DNA from: Nocardioides sp. YIM 152315
GTDB taxonomy: Bacteria; Actinomycetota; Actinomycetes; Propionibacteriales; Nocardioidaceae
Assembly: GCF_029210375.1 (NCBI RefSeq)
Contig: NZ_JARGER010000015.1
Coordinates: forward strand, 1-64,000
DNA length: 64,000 nucleotides
Direction: 5' to 3'
The position numbers and the translations under genes are program-made. Shown here in pieces: positions 17,630 through 27,026 of the stretch. Under the pieces are notes generated by a model that made no database searches, was not told the DNA's origin, and saw only the letters and a list, made by a program, of their open reading frames with translations. How positions within the stretch are numbered: the stretch's first letter is position 1; every line of letters begins with the position of its first letter.

Positions 17630-17863
17630 ATGGACGTCCACCTCGAGCTCGACTGCCGCGGGATGATCTGCCCGCAGCCGGTCATCCGCCTCGGCACGAG
17701 GTACGCCGAGGTGCCGATCGGCGGGCTGATCGGTGTCGTCGCCACCGACGTGGCCGCCCGCACCGACGTGCCGGCCTGGTGCCGCATGCGCGGCCAGGAG
17801 TACGTCGGCGAGGACTCCGCTCCCGACGGCGTCCCGCGCTACGTCGTACGCCGCCTCAGCTGA
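17630..17863 (+). CDS. TusA-family sulfurtransferase
   Basis: A 77-residue TusA/SirA-like protein with the CPxP motif (CRGMICPQP) carrying the persulfide cysteine. Its ATG follows the desulfurase stop immediately, so it is probably the sulfur acceptor of that enzyme. The last 8 nt overlap the convergent FAD reductase gene. Confidence 0.88.
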   Translation: MDVHLELDCRGMICPQPVIRLGTRYAEVPIGGLIGVVATDVAARTDVPAWCRMRGQEYVGEDSAPDGVPRYVVRRLS

Positions 17864-19019
17864 GCGAGGCGGCGAGGTCGGCGATGTCGACACCGGTGTC
17901 CTCCAGGCGAGCCACGTCGACGGTCCGGCCGACCAGGGCGCGCAGGTGGTCGGTGCTGTCCCACTCGTTGAGGTGCATCCCGCCGAGCACGCGGCCCGCG
18001 TCGTGCCAGAGCACGACCGCCCGCCGACCCGCCAGGTCGCCGCGCACCACGACCCGGTCGAGGTGCTCGCGGGGCACCCGCCCGACGTACTCCACCCCCA
18101 GGTCGTACTGGTCGGTGAAGAAGTAGGGCGAGCGCTCGTACGGCGTGTCCGCGCCGAGCATGTTGCGGGCGGCGGCGCGGCCCTGCTCGATCGCGTTGTC
18201 CCAGTGCTCGACCCGGAGCCTGCCGAGGGTCGGGTGGTCGTGGGCCGCGATGTCGCCGGCGGCGTAGACGTCGGGGTGCGAGGTGCGCAGGGTCGCGTCG
18301 ACGAGCACCCCGCCGTCGACGTCGAGTCCCGCGCTCTCGGCGAGGCCCAGCCGTGGCGCCGCGCCGACCGCGACCAGCACGAGATCGGCCGGCACCGGGC
18401 TGGCGCCCTCGAACGTCGTGCCCAGCCGCAGGTCGACCCCGTGCTCGCGGTGCAGGTCGGCGAACGCGGAACCCATCCGCTTCCCCAGCACGCCGAGCAG
18501 TGGTCGCGCCTGCGGCTCGACCAGCGTCACCGCGCACCCGGCGTGGCGGGCCGCGGCCGCGACCTCGAGCCCGATCCAGCCGCCGCCGACGATGGTCAGC
18601 CGGGGTTGCTCGAGCAGCGCCGCGCGCAGCGCGGCGGAGTCGTCGCGGGTGCGCAGGTACGCCGCCGGCGCACCCTCCACCGGGAGGCGACGCGGCTCGG
18701 AGCCGGTGGCGAGCAGCAGCTTCTCGAAGCCGAGCTCACCGGAGGGCGTCACCACCACGCGCCGGACGGGGTCGACCCGGCTGACCTCGGTGCCGGTGCG
18801 CACGTCGATGTCGCGCTCGGCGTACCAGCCCGCGTCGTGCAGGCCGGTCGCCGCGACGTCCTTGTCGCCCAGCAGCACGTCCTTCGACAGGGGCGGCCGG
18901 TCGTAGGGCAGGTGCTGCTCGGCGCCGATCAGCACGACGTGGCCGTCGTACCCCTGGGCGCGCAGCTCCTCCACGGCGGCGTTGCCGGCCAGTCCGGCTC
19001 CGACGACGAGCATGCTCAT
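17856..19019 (-). CDS. FAD/NAD(P)H-dependent oxidoreductase (ferredoxin reductase-like)
   Basis: A 387-residue flavoprotein. The FAD dinucleotide fold (MLVVGAGLAGNAAVEELRA), the NAD(P)H fold (LTIVGGGWIGLEVAAAA) and the second FAD motif (VYAAGDIA) are all present, followed by a C-terminal reductase domain (PYFFTDQYD). Such proteins reduce ferredoxins or Rieske proteins; no ferredoxin gene is adjacent. ATG 19019 follows a GGAGG site and begins 2 nt after the folE stop, so the two genes form one transcript opposite the cysteine-rich regulator. Confidence 0.9.
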   Translation of the reverse strand: MSMLVVGAGLAGNAAVEELRAQGYDGHVVLIGAEQHLPYDRPPLSKDVLLGDKDVAATGLHDAGWYAERDIDVRTGTEVSRVDPVRRVVVTPSGELGFEKLLLATGSEPRRLPVEGAPAAYLRTRDDSAALRAALLEQPRLTIVGGGWIGLEVAAAARHAGCAVTLVEPQARPLLGVLGKRMGSAFADLHREHGVDLRLGTTFEGASPVPADLVLVAVGAAPRLGLAESAGLDVDGGVLVDATLRTSHPDVYAAGDIAAHDHPTLGRLRVEHWDNAIEQGRAAARNMLGADTPYERSPYFFTDQYDLGVEYVGRVPREHLDRVVVRGDLAGRRAVVLWHDAGRVLGGMHLNEWDSTDHLRALVGRTVDVARLEDTGVDIADLAASLS

Positions 19020-19021
19020 TC

Positions 19022-19612
19022 TCAGCCTCCTGTGGGTCCGGTGCGGGTCAGCGCCAGGAACTCCGCGCGGCTGGCCGGGTCCTCCCGCAGGCGGCCGAGC
19101 AGGGCGGAGGTCACCGTGCGGCTGCCCGGCACCCGGACGCCCCGCAGCGTCATGCAGAGATGCTCCGCCTCCACGACGACCCCGACCCCGGCCGCGCCGA
19201 GCGCGTCTCCGAGGTGGTCGGCGACGCGCTGCGTCAGGCGCTCCTGGGTCTGGGCGCCGCGGGCGTGGTGGTCGACGAGCCGGGCCAGCTTCGACAGCCC
19301 GAGGATGCGGTCGCCGGGCAGGTAGCTGACGTGCGCGACGCCGACGAACGGCAGCATGTGGTGCTCGCACAGAGACCGCACCGGGATGTCGCGCACCAGC
19401 ACCAGCTCGTCGTAGCCCTCGTCGTTGGGGAACGTCGTCATCTCGAACGGGACCGGGGTGAGGAGCTCGGCGAACGCCCGTGCCATCCGCCCGGGCGTGG
19501 CGGCCATCGCCTCGTCGGCGAGATCGAGCCCGAGGGCGGCGAGCAGGTCGGCGGCGGCGTCCCGCGCGGCCCGGAGGTCGACGGAGGGCCGCCGCGCTTC
19601 TAATATCGTCAT
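19022..19612 (-). CDS. folE: GTP cyclohydrolase I
   Basis: A 196-residue GTP cyclohydrolase I, the first step of folate or pterin synthesis. Zinc ligands are C82 and H85 (SLCEHHMLPF) and C153 (EHLCMTLRGV), and the GLSKLARLV and QERLTQRVADHL blocks are intact. FolE usually sits with ftsH and folP in actinobacteria. Here it is joined to an FAD reductase under a divergent Fe-S-type regulator, so it may be a second, regulated copy. The start is ATG 19612 with TAAAGT 6 nt upstream. Confidence 0.92.
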   Translation of the reverse strand: MTILEARRPSVDLRAARDAAADLLAALGLDLADEAMAATPGRMARAFAELLTPVPFEMTTFPNDEGYDELVLVRDIPVRSLCEHHMLPFVGVAHVSYLPGDRILGLSKLARLVDHHARGAQTQERLTQRVADHLGDALGAAGVGVVVEAEHLCMTLRGVRVPGSRTVTSALLGRLREDPASRAEFLALTRTGPTGG

Positions 19613-19627
19613 TGTTGCACTTTAGAA
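19598..19627. promoter_or_regulatory. divergent folE / regulator promoter with TTCTAA-TTAGAA inverted repeat
   Basis: TTCTAA (19598-19603) and TTAGAA (19622-19627) form an inverted repeat centred on the folE start codon. TAAAGT (minus strand, 19619-19624) is the folE -10, 6 nt before its ATG. The repeat would suit a dimeric repressor such as the adjacent regulator. Confidence 0.4.
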
Positions 19628-19647
19628 ACTGTGGGATCCTCTCGTCA

Positions 19648-20328
19648 ATGGACCTCGGCACTCGCGCGACCCGAGTCGGCGCGCTGGCAGACCCCACGCG
19701 GCGGGCGCTCTACGAGTACGTCGTGGGCCGGTCCGCGCCGGTCGGGCGCGAGGAGGCGGCCGCCGCGCTGGGCATGCCGGCGCACACCGTGAAGTTCCAC
19801 CTCGACAAGCTGGTCACCACCGGCCTGCTCGCGACCGAGTACCGCCGGCTCGGCGGACGCCGGGGGCCGGGCGCCGGTCGCCCCAGCAAGCTCTACCGGC
19901 GCGCCGACGGAGAGGTCGCCGTCTCCCTGCCGGAGCGCGCCTACGACCTCGTCGGGCACATCCTCGCCGCCGGCGTCGAGCGGGCGTCGTCGGGCGAGTC
20001 CCTCGCGTCCGCGCTGGACGCGGCGGCCACGGACGCCGGGCGCGAGGTCGGTGCGACGGCGGACGGGAACGACGTCCCGGCGTTCAGCCGCGCGCTCGCC
20101 GCCCAGGGCTTCGAGCCGCGGGTGGAGGGCGACACCGTGCTGCTCGCCAACTGCCCCTTCGACACACTGGCCCGCCGCCACACCGCCCTGGTCTGCGGGC
20201 TCAACCGCTCCTTCGTGCAGGGAGTCGCGGACGGGGTCGGCTGCGACGTCGCGGCCCGCCTCGACCCCGAAGCCGGCCGGTGCTGCGTGAAGGGCCGGAT
20301 CGCGCCTCGCATCTCGACCACCGCGTGA
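19648..20328 (+). CDS. ArsR/SufR-like transcriptional regulator with C-terminal cysteines
   Basis: A 226-residue regulator. The N-terminal winged helix (ALADPTRRALYEYV, then MPAHTVKFHLDKLVTTGLL) is ArsR-like. The C-terminal domain has conserved cysteines in NCPFDTLARRH, LVCGLN and GRCCVKGRI, the layout of the SufR-type iron-sulfur-sensing family. It lies divergent from folE and the FAD reductase with 35 bp between starts, so it probably controls them and itself. It is not next to suf genes. Its stop is 4 nt from the convergent adenosine kinase stop. Confidence 0.85.
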   Translation: MDLGTRATRVGALADPTRRALYEYVVGRSAPVGREEAAAALGMPAHTVKFHLDKLVTTGLLATEYRRLGGRRGPGAGRPSKLYRRADGEVAVSLPERAYDLVGHILAAGVERASSGESLASALDAAATDAGREVGATADGNDVPAFSRALAAQGFEPRVEGDTVLLANCPFDTLARRHTALVCGLNRSFVQGVADGVGCDVAARLDPEAGRCCVKGRIAPRISTTA

Positions 20329-20332
20329 CCGG

Positions 20333-21316
20333 TCAGCCCATCGCCTTCAGGTGCCCCTCCACCTCACCGGCCGCCTCGCGGCCGTAGGAGTGCTCGACGC
20401 GGGCGAGGAACTGGGCCGGCGTGAAGGCGTACTCCTGCGTGCCGACCGTCTCGACGACGTACGCCGCGAGCACGCAGCCCACCTGCGCGGCCCGCTCGAG
20501 CCCGAGCCCCCACGCCAGCGCCGCGAGGAAGCCGGCGCGGAACGCGTCGCCCACGCCGGTCGGCTCGACCGCGGTGACGTCGCGGGCCGCCGCGAGCACG
20601 ATCGGCTCCTCGCCGCTGCGGGTCACGCGGACGCCGTCCTTGCCGAGCGTGGTGACCTGGACGCCGACGCGCGCGAGGACCTCGTCGGCCGACCAGCCGG
20701 TCTTCTGCTCGATCATGTGTGACTCGTACTCGTTCGAGAAGAGGATCGCGGCCCCGTCGATCAGGTCGCGGATCAGCGCACCGTCGCTGAACGCGAGCTG
20801 CTGGCTCGGGTCGGCGATGAACGCGTAGCCGCGCTGGCGGCACTCCTCGGTGTGCCGCAGCATGCCGTCGGGGTCGTCGGCGCCGATCAGCACGTACTCC
20901 GGCTCGCCGACACGCGCCACCACGGGACCGAGCTCGATCAGCCGCGCCTCGCTCATCGCCCCCGGGTAGAACGACGCGATCTGGGCGCCGGTCGGGTCGG
21001 TGGTGCACACGAAGCGGGCGGTGTGCTGGGTGTCGGAGATCCGCACGTGGGAGCAGTTGACGTTGTGGCGCTCGAGCCACGAGCGGTAGTCCGCGAAGTC
21101 CTCGCCGGCCGCGCCGACGAGCACCGGCCGCAGCCCGAGCTGGCCGAGCCCGAAGCACATGTTCGCGGCGACGCCACCGCGCCGGATCTCGAGGTCGTCG
21201 ACGAGGAACGACAGGGAGATCTTGTCCAGCTGCTCCACGACCAACGAGTCGCGGAACTTGCCCTGGAACGTCATCAGGTGGTCGGTGGCGATGGAGCCGG
21301 CGATCAGCAAGGACAC
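20333..21316 (-). CDS. adoK: adenosine kinase / PfkB-family carbohydrate kinase (Rv2202c-like)
   Basis: A PfkB-family kinase of about 327 residues. GSIATDHLMTF at the start, RRGGVAANMCFGLGQLG and the catalytic EPTGVGDAFRAGFL (anion hole and Asp base) are present. The whole sequence closely follows my memory of M. tuberculosis AdoK (FLVDDL, ADYRSWL, QIASFYPGAMSEAR, IADPSQQLA). It phosphorylates adenosine in purine salvage. The start is GTG 21316, supported by a -10 hexamer 8 nt upstream; a GTG at 21328 is possible. Confidence 0.9.
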   Translation of the reverse strand: MSLLIAGSIATDHLMTFQGKFRDSLVVEQLDKISLSFLVDDLEIRRGGVAANMCFGLGQLGLRPVLVGAAGEDFADYRSWLERHNVNCSHVRISDTQHTARFVCTTDPTGAQIASFYPGAMSEARLIELGPVVARVGEPEYVLIGADDPDGMLRHTEECRQRGYAFIADPSQQLAFSDGALIRDLIDGAAILFSNEYESHMIEQKTGWSADEVLARVGVQVTTLGKDGVRVTRSGEEPIVLAAARDVTAVEPTGVGDAFRAGFLAALAWGLGLERAAQVGCVLAAYVVETVGTQEYAFTPAQFLARVEHSYGREAAGEVEGHLKAMG

Positions 21317-21324
21317 GACACGGA

Positions 21325-21363
21325 ACACTACCGATCGGTACCGCTACGGGTACCAATCGGTAG
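21325..21363. promoter_or_regulatory. adoK promoter with 15-bp inverted repeat operator
   Basis: The -10 TAGTGT (minus, 21325-21330) lies 8 nt before GTG 21316. CTACCGATCGGTACC (21328-21342) and GGTACCAATCGGTAG (21349-21363) form an inverted repeat matching at 14 of 15 positions. It covers the -10 edge, the spacer and the -35 area, so a bound protein would block transcription. Confidence 0.5.
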
Positions 21364-21379
21364 CGCCTACCTTCGACGC

Positions 21380-21463
21380 ATGAGCGAGCGGAGCGAGCGA
21401 ATCATGCAGGACAGCGCGACCTGTGTCTCATGCGCGCACGGAGCGAAGCGAGCACGCGCATGA
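21380..21463 (+). repeat. GAGCGAAGCG-core hairpin pair with in-frame micro-ORF
   Basis: Two adjacent palindromes share a GAGCGA core: one at 21380-21405 with ATGA/TCAT ends, and one at 21429-21464 with TCATGCGCG/CGCGCATGA arms. Together they encode a 27-residue frame starting MSERSER whose TGA overlaps the next gene's ATG. The core is the reverse complement of the CGCTTCGCTCC core in elements A-C. I treat it as a repeat more than a gene. Confidence 0.5.
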
Positions 21464-21669
21464 GCGGCCAGCGCCTCGCCTACGAGGACCTCTCCAGCCC
21501 CGCCGAGATGAGCGCCGACTGCCTCGCCGCGCAGGCGGCGCTGACCCGGCCCCTGGCCGCCGCGGCCCGAGAGCTCTCCCGAGAGCAGCCCAAGGCCGCG
21601 GGCATCGAGGTCCCCGAGGCCGCCGCCCGGCTCGCCCGGGCGCTCCACCTCCAGCTCGACGGCGACTGA
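21460..21669 (+). CDS. small hypothetical protein
   Basis: A 69-residue, Ala/Leu-rich, probably helical protein (MSGQRLAYEDLSSPAEMSADCLAAQAA is the start region). I recognise no family. Its ATG overlaps the stop of the micro-ORF in the repeat upstream, and a clean terminator follows. Reading-frame quality and GC-rich third positions support a real gene. Confidence 0.5.
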   Translation: MSGQRLAYEDLSSPAEMSADCLAAQAALTRPLAAAARELSREQPKAAGIEVPEAAARLARALHLQLDGD

Positions 21670-21681
21670 CCCGAGACGCGG

Positions 21682-21718
21682 CGAAGCCCCCACCCGACCG
21701 GATCGGATGGGGGCTTCG
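21682..21718. terminator. bidirectional hairpin terminator
   Basis: CGAAGCCCCCA (21682-21692) pairs perfectly with TGGGGGCTTCG (21708-21718) between the convergent ends of the small gene and the ErpA-like gene. Confidence 0.75.
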
Positions 21719-21728
21719 TCGAGCTGTG

Positions 21729-22091
21729 TCAGTGGAAGCTGTCGCCGCAGGCGCAGGAGCCGGTGGCGTTGGGGTTGTCGATCGTGAAGCCCTGCTTCTC
21801 GATGGAGTCCACGAAGTCGATCATCGCGCCGTTGAGGTAGGGGACGCTCATCCGGTCGACGACGACGGCCACTCCGTCGAAGTCGGTCACGACGTCGCCG
21901 TCGAGGCTGCGCTCGTCGAAGAACAGCTGGTAGCGGAGGCCCGAGCACCCGCCGGGCTGCACGGAGATGCGCAGCGAGAGGTCGTCGCGGCCCTCCTGCT
22001 CGAGGAGGCTCTTCACCTTGGCGGCGGCCACGGGGCTCAGGTTGATGGAGTCGGCGCGGCGCTCGGTGGTGGTCTCGACCTGCTCGGTCAT
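21729..22091 (-). CDS. erpA: A-type iron-sulfur carrier (ErpA/HesB-like)
   Basis: A 120-residue A-type carrier with the three cluster cysteines C49 (PGGCSGLRY), C113 and C115 (GSCACGDSF). It delivers Fe-S clusters to target apoproteins. Position and sequence match M. tuberculosis Rv2204c, beside adenosine kinase and glycerate kinase. A GGGAGA-type ribosome site precedes ATG 22091. The family assignment is certain; the specific name ErpA is by analogy. Confidence 0.9.
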   Translation of the reverse strand: MTEQVETTTERRADSINLSPVAAAKVKSLLEQEGRDDLSLRISVQPGGCSGLRYQLFFDERSLDGDVVTDFDGVAVVVDRMSVPYLNGAMIDFVDSIEKQGFTIDNPNATGSCACGDSFH

Positions 22092-22152
22092 GGGCGATTC
22101 TCCCGAAGTCGATGGAACGGTCTCACTGACACCAATGGTCGCACACGGGCGG

Positions 22153-23235
22153 TTATTCCGGTGACTCGCGCGACCAGGTCCGCGCCACGCGCCCCGCGAG
22201 CGCCGCGAGCGCCCCGGCCGGATCGGCGAAGGCCCGCTCCTCTCCCACCACCTCCACGAGCGAGTACGCCGACTCGACGCCCAGCGCCCGCATCTCCCGC
22301 GCGCCGACGTGCACCTGCCCGGCCAGCACCACGCAGGGGCGCAGCACGGCCCCGGCGACCTCGGCCACGCCATACGGCACCTTGCCGCCCCGGCTCGAGT
22401 AGTCGAACGCGCCCTCGCCGGTGACCACCAGGTCGGCGACGCGGGCCCGGTCGGCGAGCCGCAGCGCCGCCGCGACGACGCCGATGCCCGGCTCGCGCGT
22501 CGCACCGAGCAGCAGCAGCCCGAAGCCCAGCCCGCCGGCGGCGCCGGCGCCCTCGGCCAGGGCGACCTTGCGGTCGGTCGCGGCCGCGAGGTCCTGGAGC
22601 CAGCCGTCGAGCACCGGGAGCCGATCGTCGGGGACCCCCTTCTGCGGCCCGAAGACCTTGGTCGCGCCGAAGAGACCGGTGAGCGGGTTGTCGACGTCGG
22701 TGGCGGCGACCAGCTCCACCGGCACCGTCGGCACCTCCATCCGGGTCACCCCGGCCAGCCCGGCGGCCCCCTGGTCGAGCGGGCGGTCGGCGGTGGCGCC
22801 GAGGGCGGCCAGCAGCCCCGCTCCCCCGTCGTTGGTGCCGCTGCCGCCGAGACCGACGACGACCCGGCTCGACCCGGCGTCGACCGCCGCGCGCACCAGC
22901 TCGCCCACGCCGTACGTCGTCGCGGTCTCGGCGCCCTCGCCGCCGGTGAGGTGCAGGCCGCAGGCCTGGGCGCTCTCGACGTACGCCGTCCGCTCGTGGA
23001 CCAGGACCGTCGCCGGGGTCGGCTCCCCGTGCGGGCCGCGCACGGTCACCGCCAGCAGGTCGCCTCCGAGCGCGGCGTGCAGCACGTCGACGAAGCCGGG
23101 GCCGCCGTCGGCCATGGGCGCGAGGTCGATCTCGTCGTCGGGCGCCCGCCGCCGCCAGCCCGCCGCGATGGCGTCCGCGGCCTCGACGGCGGTGAGCGTG
23201 CCGGCGAACTTGTCGGGGGCGACCAATATGCGCAT
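22153..23235 (-). CDS. glycerate kinase (type I, GarK/GlxK family)
   Basis: A 360-residue glycerate kinase. MRILVAPDKFAGTLTA opens the protein, and the family blocks PMADGGPGFVD, VVVGLGGSGTNDGGAG and VVTGEGAFDYSSRGGK follow. It phosphorylates glycerate for entry into glycolysis or serine metabolism. ATG 23235 has a GAGGATGG ribosome site, so this gene is leadered while its divergent neighbour, 34 bp away, looks leaderless. It corresponds to Rv2205c in position. A very long antisense-spanning open frame in this region is a shadow. Confidence 0.93.
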   Translation of the reverse strand: MRILVAPDKFAGTLTAVEAADAIAAGWRRRAPDDEIDLAPMADGGPGFVDVLHAALGGDLLAVTVRGPHGEPTPATVLVHERTAYVESAQACGLHLTGGEGAETATTYGVGELVRAAVDAGSSRVVVGLGGSGTNDGGAGLLAALGATADRPLDQGAAGLAGVTRMEVPTVPVELVAATDVDNPLTGLFGATKVFGPQKGVPDDRLPVLDGWLQDLAAATDRKVALAEGAGAAGGLGFGLLLLGATREPGIGVVAAALRLADRARVADLVVTGEGAFDYSSRGGKVPYGVAEVAGAVLRPCVVLAGQVHVGAREMRALGVESAYSLVEVVGEERAFADPAGALAALAGRVARTWSRESPE

Positions 23236-23256
23236 GCGACCATCCTCGCGGGTCCC

Positions 23257-23262
23257 TAGGGT
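23257..23262 (+). promoter_or_regulatory. leaderless -10 (TAGGGT-N7-GTG)
   Basis: TAGGGT ends exactly 7 nt before GTG 23270, within the 34-bp gap shared with glycerate kinase. Confidence 0.5.
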
Positions 23263-23269
23263 CGGGCGG

Positions 23270-24151
23270 GTGACCGACCTCGTGATCCGACCGATGACCG
23301 TCGACGACGTCCCGGAGGCCGAGCGGATCAGCGACGAGGGGTTCTTCGAGCTCGACACCCGGATGCGCCGCACCGCGGGCCCCGCGCCGGAGCGCCGCTC
23401 CGAGACCCACCGCGCGGTGTGGATCGAGCGGACCCGCCACCTCGTGCGCACCGACCCGGGCGGCTGCTGGGTCGCCGAGGACGACACCGGGATCGTCGGG
23501 ATCGCGACGTCGTTCCGGCGCGAGGTGCTGTGGTGCCTCGCGACGTACGCCGTGCTGCCGGGCCGTCAGGGCCGGGGCATCGGCAAGCCGCTGCTGGCCG
23601 CCGCGATGAACCACGGCCGGTCGTGCACCCGGTGGATGCTGGCGGCGTCGGCGGACACCAAGGCGGTGCGGATCTACCACCAGGTCGGCTTCGAGCTGCA
23701 CCCGCAGATGCACCTCACCGGCACCGTCGACCGGTCGGCGCTGCCGGCGATCGAGAAGGTCCGCGAGGGCAGCGCGGGCGACGTCGAGCTGATGGACTCC
23801 CTCGACCGCGGAGCCCGCGGCGCCGGGCACGGGCCGGACCACGAGCTGATGCTGCGCACCTGGCGACTGCTGGTGTCCGACACCTCGACCGGCTCCGGCT
23901 ACGCCTACCTCGACGAGCGGGGGCGGCTCGCGCTGCTGGCGGCGTCCAACCGGCGCACGGCGACCCGGCTGCTGTGGGCCGCGCTGGCCGAGGCGCCGGA
24001 GCGCGCGAGCGTGGGTCACGTCACCGGCGCCAACCAGTGGGTGCTCGACGTCGGCCTCGCCGCTCGGCTCGAGCTGCACCAGGAGGGATATCTCGGGCTG
24101 CGCGGGATGAAGCCGCCCGCGCCGTACGTTCACCACGGTGCGCTGCTCTGA
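23270..24151 (+). CDS. GNAT-family N-acetyltransferase
   Basis: A 293-residue protein with an N-terminal GNAT domain: LVIRPMTVDDVPEAERI, then acetyl-CoA loop GRQGRGIGKPLLAAAM and the late strand KAVRIYHQVGFEL. A second domain of similar size (from about 170) resembles a degenerate GNAT half, as in tandem-GNAT proteins. The substrate is unknown. It ends 30 nt before nadA. Confidence 0.88.
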   Translation: MTDLVIRPMTVDDVPEAERISDEGFFELDTRMRRTAGPAPERRSETHRAVWIERTRHLVRTDPGGCWVAEDDTGIVGIATSFRREVLWCLATYAVLPGRQGRGIGKPLLAAAMNHGRSCTRWMLAASADTKAVRIYHQVGFELHPQMHLTGTVDRSALPAIEKVREGSAGDVELMDSLDRGARGAGHGPDHELMLRTWRLLVSDTSTGSGYAYLDERGRLALLAASNRRTATRLLWAALAEAPERASVGHVTGANQWVLDVGLAARLELHQEGYLGLRGMKPPAPYVHHGALL

Positions 24152-24168
24152 CCGGAGCCCCGACCAAA

Positions 24169-24174
24169 TAGGAT
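24169..24174 (+). promoter_or_regulatory. leaderless -10 of nadA (TAGGAT-N7-ATG)
   Basis: TAGGAT ends 7 nt before ATG 24182. The upstream in-frame ATG overlaps the hexamer and is unlikely to be used. Confidence 0.5.
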
Positions 24175-24181
24175 GGCCGTC

Positions 24182-25366
24182 ATGACGACCGTGGACCTGC
24201 CGCTGCTCCCCCTCGGGCGCGGGACCGATCTCGCCAGCGAGCGAGGCGTCGAGTGCCCGGGTGACCTGCCCCCGGCCTCGGACCCCGACCTGGTGGCGCG
24301 TGCCCGAGCGGCCAAGGAGGCCCTCGGTGAGAGGGTGTTCGTGCTCGGGCACCACTACCAGCGCGACGAGGTCATCCAGTTCGCCGACGTCACCGGCGAC
24401 TCCTTCAAGCTCGCCCGCGACGCTGCGGCGCGGCCGGAGGCGGAGTACATCGTCTTCTGCGGCGTGCACTTCATGGCCGAGTCCGCCGACATCCTCACCG
24501 GTCCCGGCCAGCAGGTGATCCTGCCCGACCTGGCCGCCGGCTGCTCGATGGCCGACATGGCCCGGCTGACCCAGGTCGAGATGGCGTGGGAGGCGATGGC
24601 GGAGGCCGGCGTCGCCGACTCCGTCGTACCCGTCACCTACATGAACTCCTCGGCCGACATCAAGGCCTTCTGCGGCCGCAACGGCGGCGTCGTGTGCACC
24701 TCGAGCAACGCCGAGGTCGCGCTCGAGTGGGCCTTCGGGCAGAAGGCGGACGTCGAGGGCGGCGCCAAGGTCCTCTTCCTGCCCGACCAGCACCTCGGAC
24801 GCAACACCGCTGTCCTGAAGCTGGGCTACTCGCTCGACGACTGCGTGGTCTGGGACCCGTACCGTCCGCACGGCGGCCTCACCGTCGAGCAGCTGCGCGA
24901 CGCGAAGGTGATCCTCTGGAAGGGCCACTGCTCCGTGCACGGCCGCTTCTCCCCCGACGTCGTCGACGACCTGCGCGCCGAGATCCCCGGGATCAACATC
25001 CTGGTGCACCCCGAGTGCCGCCACGAGGTCGTGCTCGGGGCCGACCTGGTCGGCTCCACCGAGTTCATCATCAAGACGATCGAAGCGGCGCCGGCGGGCT
25101 CGAGCTGGGCGATCGGCACCGAGCTCAACCTCGTGAAGCGGCTGGCGGCCGCTCACCCCGACAAGCGGATCGTCTTCCTCGACAAGACCGTCTGCTACTG
25201 CTCGACGATGAACCGCATCGACCTGCCCCACTTCGTGTGGGCGCTGGAGTCGCTGGTCGCCGGGACGGTCGTCAACCGGATCGAGGTCGACCCCGAGACC
25301 GAGAAGTGGGCGCTGGTCGCGCTCGAGCGGATGCTCGCCCTGCCGGGGAAGACCGCCAAGGACTGA
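24182..25366 (+). CDS. nadA: quinolinate synthase
   Basis: A 394-residue NadA, which condenses iminoaspartate and dihydroxyacetone phosphate to quinolinate for NAD synthesis. GHHYQRDEVIQFADVTGDS and the [4Fe-4S] ligand region cysteines (FCGVHFMAESADIL, HPECRHEV, KTVCYCSTM) are visible. No nadB or nadC lies beside it. The start is ATG 24182, chosen from the promoter spacing; the annotated open frame begins three codons earlier. It ends at terminator copy 3. Confidence 0.95.
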   Translation: MTTVDLPLLPLGRGTDLASERGVECPGDLPPASDPDLVARARAAKEALGERVFVLGHHYQRDEVIQFADVTGDSFKLARDAAARPEAEYIVFCGVHFMAESADILTGPGQQVILPDLAAGCSMADMARLTQVEMAWEAMAEAGVADSVVPVTYMNSSADIKAFCGRNGGVVCTSSNAEVALEWAFGQKADVEGGAKVLFLPDQHLGRNTAVLKLGYSLDDCVVWDPYRPHGGLTVEQLRDAKVILWKGHCSVHGRFSPDVVDDLRAEIPGINILVHPECRHEVVLGADLVGSTEFIIKTIEAAPAGSSWAIGTELNLVKRLAAAHPDKRIVFLDKTVCYCSTMNRIDLPHFVWALESLVAGTVVNRIEVDPETEKWALVALERMLALPGKTAKD

Positions 25367-25371
25367 TCTCC

Positions 25372-25408
25372 ACGCTGACCCGCCCGAAACTTTCGGGCGG
25401 GTCAGCGT
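25372..25408. terminator. palindromic terminator, copy 3
   Basis: 18-bp arms (ACGCTGACCCGCCCGAAA) around a single C, between the convergent stops of nadA and the adaptor gene. Sequence identical to copy 2 over the stem. Confidence 0.75.
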
Positions 25409-25418
25409 CGGCAGCGGG

Positions 25419-27022
<1,604 letters not shown>

Positions 27023-27026
<4 letters not shown>

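Noticed and set aside
21380-21463. The 27-codon MSERSER frame as an ordinary gene
   Set aside because: It is made of two short palindromes with a shared core; similar MSERS starts arise from the repeat elsewhere (39823). It is better described as a repeat.
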